64,000 nt of DNA from Aphis gossypii (lineage: Eukaryota; Arthropoda; Insecta; Hemiptera; Aphididae), in NCBI RefSeq assembly GCF_020184175.1, contig NW_026082996.1, positions 1-64,000 on the forward strand. Direction: 5' to 3'. The stretch's first letter is position 1; the number at the start of each line of letters is the position of its first letter. Of this stretch, positions 33,430-45,886 are shown in pieces. Made by a program: the position numbers and the translations under genes. The notes under the pieces were generated by a model. It did no database searches, was not told the origin of the DNA, and saw only the letters and a program-made list of their open reading frames with translations.

Positions 33430-34826
33430 CGTCTCGCTAGCACCGCCCATTCAAAAATTTGAAATTTTTTTTTCGCGGAAAATTAGCATGCAATTAGCAT
33501 GCATTTGCACGACTACTCCCAAAATTTGCATGACTAAGTTTACACCCCTATGACAAAAAATGTCGGGCGGTGCTGGAGAGACGTCTCTCCAGCACCGCCC
33601 ATCGTGAAAAATTAATTACAATCAACAATTTTACATACCAACATTTAGCACGCGATTAGCATGAATTCGCACGACAGACTCCGAAATTCGCACGTGTCTG
33701 GTTCGCGAGTAAAACCGGTTCAACGTTTTCGCGCGTCTCGCCAGCACCGCCCAAAATGGAAATTTTTCGAAAACCGACAAACTTGATATACCAACATTTA
33801 GCACGCGATTAGCATGAATTTGCACGACAGACTCCGAAATTCGCACGTGTCTGGTTCGTGAGTAAAACCGGTTCAACGTTTTCGCGCGTCTCTCCAGCAC
33901 CACGTAGTTTAAAAATGTCGAAAGTCAGTGCACAAAACGTACGTTGCACCAGCCCGGCCTATTTTGAAATATTGAAAAATGTTTGCACCAATATTTAGCA
34001 TGTAATTAGCATGAATTTGCATGACTAAAATTAGAATTTGCATGATATTGGTTTAACGGTTAAATCCAAAATTTGATGAGCCGGGCTGGAGCAACGTTGC
34101 GCTAGCCCGGCCCAATAGAAAAAATATAGATATCGAATATACATATATATATATCAATATTTAGCTCGCCATTTGCATGAATTTGCACGACTATCGCCAG
34201 AATTCGCACGACAATTTTTTATGGTTAAAAAACCGTTTACGTGATTTGCCGTTGCGCCAGCCCGGCCCATTATAAAAATTTCGCGAATTTTGAGATTTTG
34301 GCTATTCCAATATTTAGCACGCCATTCGCATGAATTTGCACGACAATTTTTTATGGTTAAAAAACCGTTTTCCTTTCCTGACGTTGCGCCAGCCTGGCCT
34401 ACAATGGAAATTTTGCGATTTTTGGGATACGAATAGTGTTTTTTTGCAATAAAATGTACTGTACGGCTAACGGTGTAACACTGTAAAGAGTAATATCATT
34501 TTTTGATATCATCAGAAATTTTAAATTTGCATTAATATATTACTTTAAAATAAATATAATATTAAAATTGTTACAATTTTTTATGATTAAAAAACTGTTT
34601 TCATCACTTACCATTGCATCAGCCCGTTCTATTTTGGAAATTTTTATATTGGTCAAAAAACAGTTGTTGTTACCGGCTATTTTGCCAGCCAAACCCATAA
34701 TCGAAAGATTTCGATTTTTGTCGTTAGATACATATAATATGCTAATTGTTTATGGTTATATAAGTATACACTTATTTGAGTTAATTTAAAATAAATAACG
34801 TATAAATAACATTTGAGTCAATTTAT
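33430..34826. repeat. Satellite block B
   Basis: Two related subfamilies are joined. Units from 33,430 to 33,905 carry CCAGCACCGCCCA, and units from 33,944 carry CCAGCCCGGCC; both share GCATGAATTTGCACGAC. Two units at 33,631-33,903 are nearly identical, with period about 139. The block is mirrored at about 35,425-36,815 in the right arm. Confidence 0.75.
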
Positions 34827-34950
34827 TAAAAGGTCGTATTTGATTAACATACTAAATGGTATAAAATAAAAATTCACATGGTACTTTTGTATTCATAACT
34901 ATAAGAAAAACAAAATATAATTTATTTAATTTGCTTTTTACATGATTAAA

Positions 34951-35289
34951 TTTAAAATGTTCATAATAATATCTCTACGTTGTAAGCTTGTAACATATTT
35001 TGTATTTGTGTATACTAATAATACGATATTTGATTATGTTGATGGCTGGAACAATATATTATTTCGATTGTGTTCTAAATAAAAAACGATTGTTTTGCTA
35101 GCAAAGGTCCTGTTCAAAAAAGAAATATCCTGGTACATTATCAAAATCTACACGTGATATTTACTTTATATCATATCAAGTAAATAACGGCGAAATGATT
35201 AAAGAGCTACAATCATTTTTGAACGAACGTGTGAATACGGAAAATGCAAGATGTATTGATAATTGCACTTCATCAATTTCAATTCAATT
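34951..35289 (+). other. Unique spacer between the arms, with an ORF tail
   Basis: About 340 bases not found in either arm. From about 35,130 to 35,309 the plus strand encodes GTLSKSTRDIYFISYQVNNG and continues without a stop to SNLIM and TAA; the last codons overlap the start of the right arm. I do not recognise the protein. It looks like the 3' end of a TE or host ORF caught at the turning point. Confidence 0.45.
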
Positions 35290-38200
35290 GTCAAATTTAA
35301 TCATGTAAAAAGCAAATTAAATAAATTATATTTATGCTTTTCTTATAGTTATGAATACAAAAGTACCATGTGAATTTTTATTTTATACCATTTAGTATGT
35401 TAATCAAATACGACCTTTTAATAAATTGACTCAAATGTTATTTATACGTTATTTATTTTAAATTAACTCAAATAAAGTGTAATACTTATAACCAATAAAC
35501 AATTAGCATATTATATGTATCTAACGACAAAAATCGAAATCTTTCGATTATGGGTTTGGCTGGCAAAATAGCCGGTAACAACAACTGTTTTTTGACCAAT
35601 ATAAAAATTTCCAAAATAGAACGGGCTGATGCAATGGTAAGTGATGAAAACAGTTTTTTAATCATAAAAAATTGTAACAATTTTAATATTATATTTATTT
35701 TAAAGTAATATATTAATGCAAATTTAAAATTTCTGATGATATCAAAAAATGATATTACTCTTTACAGTGTTACAGCCGTTACAGTACATTTTATTGCAAA
35801 AAAACACTATTCGTATCCCAAAAATCGCAAAATTTCCATTGTAGGCCAGGCTGGCGCAACGTCAGGAAAGGAAAACGGTTTTTTAACCATAAAAAATTGT
35901 CGTGCAAATTCATGCGAATGGCGTGCTAAATATTGGAATAGCCAAAATCTCAAAATTCGCGAAATTTTTATAATGGGCGGGCTGGCGCAACGGCAAATCA
36001 CGTAAACGGTTTTTTAACCATAAAAAATTGTCGTGCGAAATCTGGCGATAGTCGTGCAAATTCATGCAAATGGCGAGCTAAATATTGATATATATATATG
36101 TATATTCGATATCTATATTTTTTCTATTGGGCGGGCTAGCGCAACGTTGCTCCAGCCCGGCTCATCAAATTTTGGATTTAACCGTTAAACCAATATCATG
36201 CAAATTCTAATTTTAGTCATGCAAATTCATGCTAATTACATGCTAAATATTGGTGCAAACATTTTTCAATATTTCAAAATAGGCCGGGCTGGTGCAACGT
36301 ACGTTTTGTGCACTGACTTTCGACATTTTTAAACTTACGTGGTGCTGGAGAGACGCGCGAAAACGTTGAACCGGTTTTACTCACGAACCAGACACGTGCG
36401 AATTTCGGAGTCTGTCGTGCAAATTCATGCTAATCGCGTGCTAAATGTTGGTATATCAAGTTTGTCGGTTTTCGAAAAATTTCCATTTTGGGCGGTGCTG
36501 GCGAGACGCGCGAAAACGTTGAACCGGTTTTACTCGCGAACCAGACACGTGCGAATTTCGGAGTCTGTCGTGCGAATTCATGCTAATCGCGTGCTAAATG
36601 TTGGTATGTAAAATTGTTGATTGTAATTAATTTTTCACGATGGGCGGTGCTGGAGAGACGTCTCTCCAGCACCGCCCGACATTTTTTGTCATAGGGGTGT
36701 AAACTTAGTCATGCAAATTTTGGGAGTAGTCGTGCAAATGCATGCTAATTGCATGCTAATTTTCCGCGAAAAAAAAAATTTCAAATTTTTGAATGGGCGG
36801 TGCTAGCGAGACGTTCCGATTCAACCTTACGAAAAATTGGCAGTTACTTTAAGTAAATATAATTAAGTAAGCTAATATATAGTTTTAATTAATTTTAACC
36901 AATCACATTGCACTTGAAAATTAAAATATCTTATTATGTCCAAATTCGAATTTAAAATATCTATTAAAAAAACAGTGTTTTATATTTATTATATATTTCG
37001 GTTACAGTTTGAACTACTTATGATCTAGAAACAAAATTACATTAATATTAGATATTCATTATGTTCAATCCTTAGCTATAAAAATAGAACATTTTATTAA
37101 CTTAAAACTCAAAATATTTGCAATTTTCCTGATTTTGACCAATTTTGTTAAGACGTTGAATTTTCTCTAATAACTTTTTATGAACAATGTTTTACATTTA
37201 CATTTATTAAATACCTGCAGAACACATAATTTTTACAAGTAACTTTTAAATATTGTATTCCATTAATTATCATAATTAATTAAAATAGTTAAATTACATT
37301 TATTAAAATATTTAAATTATGAAGTATTTTAGTTAAATAATAATAATAGTAATTGGTTTTATCGTAATCGTATCAAGTTCGTACACTCAATACTTCACAA
37401 CAGTGATTAGAAACAGTGATTAGAATTACATACCTATATTTCAAAATAACAAGCAATATTTAAAGTATTAGTTACCTACCTAAAACAATTAATATATTTT
37501 ATTAAATCCGTAGGTATCTTGCAACAGGGGAATCGTTTAGATCACTGTCGTTTGCATTTAGGATTTCACATAGCTATATCAGTCTAATTGTCAAAAAAAC
37601 ACTGTCAGCTTTAAAAAAACATTTAACACCTATATTTCTTCCTGATATATCAACCGTAGATTTTAATGTCAAAGCTTTAGAATTTTGAACAAAATGGAAT
37701 TTTCCAAACTGTATTTTGGCAATTGACGGAAAACATGTTAGAATAAGAAGTCCAAATAACACTGGATCACTTTTTTTCAATTATAAAGATTATTTTTCAA
37801 TTGTACTGCTGGCTATGGTTGACGCCAACTACAAATTTATTGCTGTAGACATTGGTTCGTTTGGCAGAGAAGGTGACAGTGGAATATTTTTAAAGTCGAA
37901 CATGGGTAAAAAAATATTAGATGGGTCATTTGGTTTTCCAGAAGCAAAACAATTACCAGGGTCATCGACAATTTTATCTCATGTTATTGTGGGGATGAAG
38001 CCTTTAGGCTTCACACTCATATAATGAAACCATATACAAGACAAGCCTCAAAAGATGATAAGACAAAGTCTATATTTAATTATAGATTAAGTCGTGCCAG
38101 ACGAGTGACGGAAAATGCGTTTGGTTTATTGAGTCAGGTTTTTCGCGTCTTTTATCAGCCTATAAACATTGAACCATCGACATGTGATGACCTAATTACA

Positions 38201-39123
38201 GTAGCTTGCTGTCTGCATAACATGCTAAGAGATGCATATTTAGAAGAAAACGGACGAGCATTTAGAGAATTTGACTCAAGAGAACCAGTACCAATTAACA
38301 ATATAATACCAATTGCAAGAGGAGGTGGTTTTGCAAACGCTGAAGGATTTGACGTCAGAGAAGCATATAAGGACTTTTTTAATAATGAAGGCGCTGTTTC
38401 GTGGCAGAATAACCCATAAGTTATTTATATTAAGATATTATTTAACTTTTATATTTAAATATCAAATAATAAAACGAAAAAACTTTATATGTATTAAAAT
38501 TAAAAACAATATTCCTTATACTATATGACATTATTTAATATTATGTATACTTTTATTTCATTAAAATATTAAAAACAACCTGTTAATTAATAATTATAAT
38601 AATATACATACATATATTTAGATATAGTTATAGTTGGTTATTGTACATAAATGGCTCAAATCCTTGAGAAGTAGCTGATGATGAATTGAGGCTTGGCGAT
38701 GGTGTACTCGAAAGTGACATAATATTGTTGTAATCTGTAGACCTAGAGGGTGTTTGAAACATCATTTGAGTGGGTATTTGGAACATCGGTTGAGTGGGTT
38801 GTGCTCCAGTGTTATGTAGGTATTTATCTTCGAGCTGTGCAACTAAAGATAGAATACTAAGTTTAGCTTCACTTTTGCCTCTGGGAGGTAGCTTCTTCAC
38901 TGAAATTGCAATGCTCTTAAAAAATAAATCTATCTCGTCAGTAGATGATTCTCTGCCCAAAATTGCTTCGTTTTGAGCTTGTATGCTATTTATTATTGCT
39001 GTTCTGTCGTTCATTCTTTTAACGTACTCTAATTTTGCATGCTTGCCTCTAGATCTTTTCCTTATATGACCTCTTCAGCTGTTTCTTCAGTTGATTCATT
39101 CAATGGATCTCCGGTATTATCTT
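35290..39123. repeat. Right arm of large inverted repeat
   Basis: Reverse complement of 31,125-34,950. Its outer limit falls inside MADF exon 3, and the sequence beyond it (39,124 onward) is the normal continuation of that gene, so this arm is the original and the left arm the copy. Confidence 0.9.
37514..38419 (+). pseudogene. Harbinger-2 transposase exon 2, right-arm copy
   Basis: Starts after a TAG acceptor with YLATGESFRSLSFAFR and has the DDE motifs LAIDGKHVRIRSP (Asp), VDIGSFGREGDSGIF (Asp) and RRVTENAFGLLSQVFR (Glu). TGA at about 37,687 replaces the expected Trp, and a one-base loss near 37,994 shifts the frame. Exon 1 is not present upstream, where satellite DNA sits instead. It diverges from Harbinger-1 throughout, so it is a separate family. 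Confidence 0.82.
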
Positions 39124-39682
39124 GGTTACTTTCAACTATTGTCGAGTCTTGATCATTGCACACATTTGATACCGTGCTAAAATATTAAAACTCTAGTAAA
39201 ATTAAAATATGAATAAAAGTACGAAATTGATATATTTACTTACACTCTTTCATACTCAACATTATCCAAAAATGACAAATGACCAGCTAAAGGCCATTTT
39301 TTTTTGGACAATATGGCCGGAGATCCAGTACCAAGTTTTTTTTTGTGCCTCATGTGGGTATCACGTATATTCCGCCATCGATATTTGCAATCCTCAGCTA
39401 TAATATGTATATAATATAATATGAATTAAAATATTTATTCACTGAATATATTCTGAGCTTTAACCTTATTTATTAGAATGCGACGTTCTAAAAATTGTTA
39501 ATCTATATATACTTACATGATTTACCAACTACAACCGAAATATTGTTCCAACATTTATTTAAATATCCATAGTCTTTGTGTTTTTCGAGAGAACTATCAT
39601 AAATAGCACGTTCTTTCTCTACTTCAACAACTAAAATTTCGTCCTCGTTGGGCAAAAATTTTAACGTTATATTTTTTGACAT
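38628..39682 (-). pseudogene. Harbinger-2 MADF/BESS protein
   Basis: Three minus-strand exons: 39,517-39,682 (MSKNITLKFLPNEDEILVVE), 39,244-39,397 (DCKYRWRNIRDTHMRHKKK) and 38,628-39,176 (acceptor TTTTAG; RMNDRTAIINSIQAQ). The MADF domain is in exons 1-2 and the BESS-like tract in exon 3. A stop and one-base indel near 39,065 break exon 3. All exons lie to the right of the transposase, unlike the interlocked arrangement in Harbinger-1. Confidence 0.78.
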
Positions 39683-39931
39683 AATTATTTTATATTGCGT
39701 TAAATAACTAATAAATTAAACACAAATAAACAATTGAAAATACGCATGCGACTGATGGATAATACTGCTATTGGATCACTACAGTCGCAAGCCGCAACGA
39801 CTATTTTTAACACGCTCGCGTCGATCGCACATTGGAAACCACGTTCGCAGTTTAAATATAGATCAGTCATTGCGACTAGTCGTTGCGTTCAGTCGTATGC
39901 GGTCAGTCGCAGATAGGAAACCGTACCTTTA

Positions 39932-40471
39932 GCGTATAATTATTGTATTATGTGTCTTGTGTGTTATATCTATGGATGTGTATTTTAACCGTGTATTCCC
40001 ACGTCGCCGAAACCTAATTTGCCGAATCCCAATTCGCCGTCTGTATTGAACGTCCAATTGTAACGACGTCTGGATCTCGCGCTACCCCCCGCCAGCCCGC
40101 GCTCCTCGGTTCGTTACGACCGTTACGCTCGATTCGCGTTTCCCTTTTTCGCACTCTTTTCTCGACGTCCGAATCGTCAAGTTCACTAAGCTCCGAGCTG
40201 TACCTTTTTTACTGGTTATCGACCGACTTTCCGGTATAACCTCGTGCGCCGACGATCTACGTTAGTTTTTTGTAACTCTCACGTACGCGTCTCTTATATC
40301 TTTTTTCTTATTGATATTGTGTATTTTTATTATTTGCGTGTTGTCAATAAATCTTATTTCGTACACTCGAAATTCTTTCGAGTACTTTATTTCACGCTCC
40401 CGTCCTTCTTTCAGGCAACGGAGGTCCGACTTACACGCGGCCAACAGGCGCGTAAGTTGCTGGCTGATAGT
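39932..40471. other. CpG-rich unassigned stretch
   Basis: 39,980-40,440 is unusually CG-rich for the window and includes CAATAAATC (40,346) and a TTTCAG|GCAACGGAGG acceptor-like site (about 40,413). From there a short open frame reads ATEVRLTRGQQARKLLADSA and continues after the MITE to a stop at about 40,680. It could be the first exon of a host or retroelement gene; I do not recognise it. Confidence 0.35.
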
Positions 40472-40652
40472 GCGTCAACCATGGGCGCCCATAAGTAAAA
40501 TTTTAGGGGGGGTCAAAATAAAAAATTCTCAAATGTAAAGATAATAATTATATTATGGTTATATTTATTGAGTTACAAGTTTTTAATATTTTTTGTCCAG
40601 GGGGGGCAAGTGCCCCCCCTTACCCCTCCCAATGGGCGCCCATGGCGTCAAC
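40472..40652. mobile_element. Small hAT-type MITE, 165 bp
   Basis: From CATGGGCGCCCATAAG to CCAATGGGCGCCCATG (40,480-40,644), flanked by GCGTCAAC on both sides (40,472-40,479 and 40,645-40,652). The TIR core TGGGCGCCCA is itself a palindrome. G-rich and C-rich inner ends (AGGGGGGG, GTGCCCCCCC) follow. The 8-bp TSD points to hAT. Confidence 0.85.
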
Positions 40653-41088
40653 TCAACCACTATCGCCACATTATACTAGATAAGGTAATCGCGTCGTTGC
40701 ACATTGGAAATAGTGAAGACAGATCTCAAGCGCTTATCAGTGCTTTATCACTTTGCCGCCATACTGCTGGTTGGCAAAATATTCGAATTTTCTACTGCTA
40801 CGAGCGTAATATATTACATAAATTCGATACTTCTATACATAACTTACAAGTTTATGACTTCAGATTTTAGATCTGATTCCGACGGTTGTATTTGGAGTCT
40901 TCAAAAACCGCCAACTTCTTAAATGATGTGTTGTTATAGATTTTACTAAGTATTTTATAGCAATGGTATTAAGACCAGGTATGTATGAATAACTCGTCTT
41001 TTATAGTTGTTTATTAGTATAATTTTTACATCAATTTATAAGTCATAACACAATATACAACAAACAACATACACATAAGTACATAACA
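40653..41088. other. Unassigned spacer
   Basis: Contains the interrupted short frame from the left flank (stop near 40,680) and then AT-rich DNA. Nothing else recognised. Confidence 0.35.
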
Positions 41089-41780
41089 TTATTGATGGTT
41101 AAATAATATTAATTTGGTCAATAAGCGACGTTTACTAACGTCTGCACTTGTTTTTAACTTGGCCACATAATGAAGACGAACTCTCAATATTGCTTGCAAA
41201 TTAAAGTGACTAAATTCAATTTGTGTTTTACCAAAAAACTGTCATTTGCACAATTTAAATCTTTAAAAATACTATAATTATGTGCATGATTTTTAACGGC
41301 AAGGATTATTTTTTGATTTAAGCCTGGTATTAAAGAATAAAAATTTGATGTTAATTGAATTAATGTACTTTCAATAAATTTAACAATTACTACCACATTC
41401 TTTGAACTTTTTATTAAACCTCCTCTATTTTTAACATCTGCTAATATTGAATGGGGATATTTATGACTATAACTGTGTTCAGATTCATTTTCTATCATAC
41501 TATTGGCACAAGTTTGACAATCAATTTTTTTATAGACACTTCTAACGATAAATCCACGAATATAATATAAAATATTGTCTCTCACTAAATCAAAATTATC
41601 AAAATAAGGCAGAAAATTTGATAAATTTTCATTTTCTTCTTCTTCAATAACATTGTCTACTAATGTTTTTTTCGCCCAGCGTATCTCAAAAACACTTTCA
41701 GAACTTGTGTTATCTAGTGCAATACAATTAGCTGCATATGATGAAGAAATTGAATTTTTAAAAGGATTTGTTTCAAAGCT

Positions 41781-42219
41781 GTTCTAAGTTTTGTCGTATA
41801 CTCCGACTACTTGGACGTATACCAAAATGAAGTAAAACACAAAATAACGCAAAGTACTTTATTTGAACGCGACGTCCAGTGGTAATCGAGTCACACGATC
41901 ACCACCAATGACCCCTTTTCTGCCTTAACCATATCTCTTATATACTAAATTTACAATTGAGTAATTATCGATTGTTACATCTTTCTCTTATTATACTAAT
42001 TTACATTTGATAGACCTAACATACGTAATTATTATTTTAACCCGATTAATAACTATTTTATTTACATTTATTACTACTATGTTTTGATGAATATGCTAAC
42101 TAAAATATAAAATTTTAACAACACTATGTTTCACAATTGTTATCTTAACCAATTTAAATTCTATTTTTTATTATTGCTTAATTATTGAAATTCATTAAAT
42201 CCTAATACAACAGTTCTAA
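41781..42219. mobile_element. About 425-bp insertion in P-transposase copy 1
   Basis: GTTCTAA stands at both junctions (41,781-41,787 and 42,213-42,219), and the P-transposase frame resumes on each side. On the minus strand the insert begins TGTTGTATTAGGATTT and has AATAAAG near its far end, as a solo LTR would. A 7-bp repeat is long for an LTR element, so the class is open. Confidence 0.55.
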
Positions 42220-43895
42220 AGCATTTGGATTATTATTGTTTCCAAAACTCTGCCTTATTTTCAAGAAAAACATTTCAAGGTGGTCCTGGGAAAACTTGTA
42301 TGTTAGGATGTACTTATATTCAGTAGTATAAAACAATTCATCTGCTATGCTAAATATTGATTTAACTGCTACAGCAAATCCTAAAGGGGAAATGAAAGCT
42401 GTGTGGGGCAGATTTTTCGAAGATACTTTAATAGGTTTTCATTTAAAATAAATTTATATTTACCAAGAATAAATGTTTTACGTGGAATTAAATAAAGAAA
42501 TTTTCCTTCGATATTTGTAAGTTTTAATAAGTACTCAATTTGGAGTATAATTATACTTCTCATTCTATCAACATCATTTCTATACAGAGGTTTTTTAAAA
42601 CCTTTTCCAAATGGATTGCGACTATTTAAAAAATCAAATGTTCTGTCGATTACTCTAATAAATGTTTCAGTTGGTTCACCTGAAATTAATCAAAAAATAT
42701 TTATGTACAGATTATGAACATTTATGTACAATACTTGATCTCAACTGCTTTTAAATGTAGGTTATTTATATATCTGAAAATTTCTAGAGCATCAGCTGTT
42801 GATGAGGATAAAGTTTGTGCTGCAAGTTTTACCTTCATGATATTTTTCTTCCAATCAATATGGGTGTTAGATAGCTTATTTGCGACATTTAACCCTAGGT
42901 TTTCTTGAACTTAAATAAAATTAAAAATATTTAATGTAAATTTAATTAATATAATACAATTAATTCAATATAATTTATACCTGTATTTAAATTCCTAATG
43001 TATGACCAATTAATAATATCGTCATTGTGTTTGAATTGCTGATAAGTAGCTAGTGCATTGCGGGCAAGTTTAAGATTATGACAAGCATCAGGCACATAAT
43101 ATATCTATTTATTAATTTAAAACCATTTATTAATATTAATGTTAAATTAAGTTCAACATAATAATGTTCATTACCTTCCAATCAATTCCAGGAATACTAA
43201 ATGATTCACATATTTCTTCTTAAGAACCATTTAGTTTGTACCCCCAAGTGTGTCATAGTTGACAAGTTGGTCGTAGTTCAATCACAAGTGACGCCCCAAA
43301 CTCTAGCCCCGGCTTCTTTAGCCATTTGAATTGCAGTGGTGACGAGTCCAGCTTGAATTATAGCTGTACTTTTTGCCTGCAAAAAATATCCTATTGGCCA
43401 TTTCCATTTGCCATTGAGTCCAACCAACATAAAAAATAATGATTCAGTGGCTGGGGTTTCCTGAGTTTCAATTTGTATGCCACCAAAATCATAGTACCCT
43501 ACAAATCTATCATCTTTTCCATCAAATACAATTTTTTTTCTTATTGACATACTGTCAAAAACTAAATTACAATCTTTCCCATTAGCTGGAATTAACTTAA
43601 TGCTCTAAAAAAATTCTTTAAAAAAACCTGGTTTGACTTTAACTGTTAAGATCCAATTAGCAATTGAAAATGGATTAGGAAGAGTTAGAATAGTACTGAA
43701 AAAGTATACATAAATAATTATAATGAAACCATAAATGCATGCTTCTGGAAGATAATAGATATAGATAAGTTGTTAAAGACTAATAAGATGTATATTTAAA
43801 TTAATTAAAAATAGACATTCAACAAATTAATAAAAAAGCATGAATTATGCTTAGAAGCAGAAAATTCAAGCAATATATTTCATAAACAAATTTTG

Positions 43896-44855
43896 GTATT
43901 TGTATAGCAGGTGATCTACGAATAGAGTGATCTACGAATTTTTAATAACAAATATTTTTAAAATAATTTTATCATATAATTATTTAATAGAACACAGGAA
44001 CAAAATATTCTCGTTTCTGGTAACATAATAATAACTAATAATTATAATACGAGAGATCGCATAGTCATAATAATTAAATAATATAATAATAATAAATTAT
44101 TAATTTAAAAAAATAATTTTCGATAAGTAGTCTATAAAAAAAAAGTTAAACTTATTTAAGCAAAATCAACATTTATTAAGGGTTAGTTAATAATCATTGA
44201 TTACATTTGTCTCATTTAAGACAATAATAAAATGGTGTCAAAACGATAACAATCAATAGTTAATACTATTAGTACTACTAATACTACTTTTATACAATAG
44301 TAAATTCTTGAATTATAAGGTTAATTATAATAATAACTTGTAGGCTATAACTGTACATAAAATAATTAAAATTAACTTAACTGTATAATAATGATAATTA
44401 ACAATAAAAAGCTAAGAAAAAACAATATAAAATTGAATTGAATTGCTAAAAAGTATGTATGTATGTATAATTTAATAAAGTATTATATTTTACTACTGTG
44501 AATATTATTTAAAATATGTATCCATAAATAAATGGAAATATATTATGTATAAAATATTTTTTTGGGCTTTTTTCCGACATGTGTTTTTTAGTTTTGGTTT
44601 TATTTCCGTGGTCATTTTTTCCACGATTCAATTTGTAGATCACCTTGTCACGTAGCACAAGTTAATAAAAGTAATAATAGGAAAAGGACAAACGAATGAA
44701 GTAACAACAAATGTATGTGATATTACACAGCAATTAATATAATAATAAAATAAAACAACACTCTCGAAAGGTAATACTTTCGTGGCACAATTCGCAAGAG
44801 AAAATATAACGAATGAAAAAAAAAAAACAAACCAAAATAAAGTCGACAGGGAGAA

Positions 44856-44892
<37 letters not shown>

Positions 44893-45221
44893 TTTTAAAT
44901 GAAGCCACTGTCGCTAAAAACAAAAAAAAAGAAATAAAAGATAATATTTCACAACAAGTCGCGGAAATGCACGGACTGCGAAAAACGGCGGCGGGCGGAG
45001 ATCAGTCGTAACGAACGGTTAACAACAGACAAACGCCGCCGAAGCTCTCGGCGGTCGTCACCCACGTCGCGGGAGCTTCGGGGCTCATCGCCGACTCAGA
45101 AACTGGTTCGATTAATCGCTCGGGCGTCCCGAATGATTATTGAACGAGTGGTGATACCTAGGCAAGGGGGTCTAGAGGGTGAGATCGCGGTATTCGTGCG
45201 ACACGACCGTGTCAACCTGCT
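43896..45221 (-). mobile_element. 1.3-kb insertion, possible solo LTR
   Basis: It separates the coiled tract from the catalytic part of P-transposase copy 1. On the minus strand it begins TGTAGCAGGTTGACACGG and ends CACCTGCTATACA, a TG..CA pair with inverted TAGCAGGT tips. The first 250 bases are GC-rich and the rest very AT-rich, with (TA)n at 44,862-44,890. No coding sequence and no convincing TSD. A solo LTR of a BEL or gypsy family is the best guess. Confidence 0.45.
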
Positions 45222-45886
45222 ACACTTTTTGCCCACATTTTTAAACATTGATATTTACCGCTGAAACTATTTTCTATTATATTTACTGGTTCACCATCAA
45301 TTGACCTTTAGTTTTCAAATCATTCAATAATTCTTGTAGGTTAAGTATTTTTATATTTTTTCTTCTTAACTTTTGCTGTAGTTTTTATTTTTTTTTCAAA
45401 AAAAGTTCACTGGTGTAAGTGTTGACTGCAGTGGCGGTTCTGGCATAAAATTTTTAAGGAGGCAACAATTTTGCACCCTTCTAAACATTTATTTTATTTA
45501 AAAACAGTATTCTTTCTTTAAAAATCTGTTAGAGGACTGTTTCCTTTTTATTATTTCTCATACTTAAAATTATTTACTGGTATATAATGTATAATAGGTA
45601 TACAATATACTATATATCTTTAATTTGAATAAAACTTAGACACATAAACCTATAAAGAGTTCTTCTAGTAAATAAAGTTTTGAGTTACAAATAATTGAAT
45701 ATTTATAAATTGATTTAAAAGAAAAATTTATAATCTAAATAATAACAATTTTTAGTTTCTAAATTGAAAAACATCATACAATTTTAAGTAGGTAACTAAA
45801 ATAAAAGTACCTACATAAAAACATACTTGAATAATAATAAAAATTATAACAGATTTTAGTTTATATATAATATTATACTTTGTATA

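Larger units (their letters stand above)
31125..34950. repeat. Left arm of large inverted repeat
   Basis: The sequence from AAGATAATACCGGAGATCC to CATGATTAAATTT is the reverse complement of about 35,290-39,123; paired coordinates sum to about 70,242-70,249 along the whole arm, so only small indels separate the arms. Substitutions and 1-2-base indels are visible, for example TCTCTCAAACG versus TCTCTGCCAAACG. The arm includes MADF exon 3, transposase exon 2, and satellite copies. Confidence 0.9.
30143..39928 (+). mobile_element. PIF/Harbinger-2, rearranged with giant inverted repeat
   Basis: The left end reads AGGTACGGTTTCCTATCTGC and the right end is its reverse complement, with TTA on both sides (30,140-30,142 and 39,929-39,931). 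The right half carries the usual two genes, transposase C-terminal exon on plus and MADF on minus. Most of these, plus a satellite, are duplicated in inverted orientation on the left. At 9.8 kb it is more than twice the size of Harbinger-1. Transposase exon 1 is absent from both halves. Both transposase copies share the same disabling changes, so duplication followed inactivation, or conversion has kept the arms alike. Confidence 0.85.
41089..45428 (-). pseudogene. P-element-type (THAP9-like) transposase, copy 1
   Basis: Reading the minus strand: a coiled, basic tract (KKKIKTTAKVKKKK, about 45,400) and LQELLNDLKTKG; then, after an insertion, LPNPFSIANWILTVKVKPGF (about 43,670); MSIRKKIVFDGKDDRFVGYY with VGLNGKWKWPIGYFL and WGVTCD (43,550-43,278, the first RNase H-like part with catalytic Asp positions); FSQDHLEMFF (about 42,285); ILYYIRGFIVR with a Cys pair CQTCA (about 41,570); and the C-terminal LLTKLILF tail ending at 41,089. 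This matches P-transposase order. No THAP finger is visible. Many stops and two insertions show it is dead. Confidence 0.82.

Noticed and set aside
33631..33903. 90-residue ORF with repeated RFYSRTRHVRISESVVRIHANRV, also at 36,339-36,611
   Set aside because: It is a translation of two satellite units; the repetition is at DNA level and the other frame copies show no constraint.
34568..34789. ORF starting MLQFFMIKKLFSSLTIASARS, mirrored at 35,486-35,680
   Set aside because: It is made of degenerate satellite sequence in the inverted arms, with no domain.
44862..44890. (TA)n as a regulatory element
   Set aside because: Simple dinucleotide run in AT-rich DNA; similar runs occur near 11,840 and 22,310.
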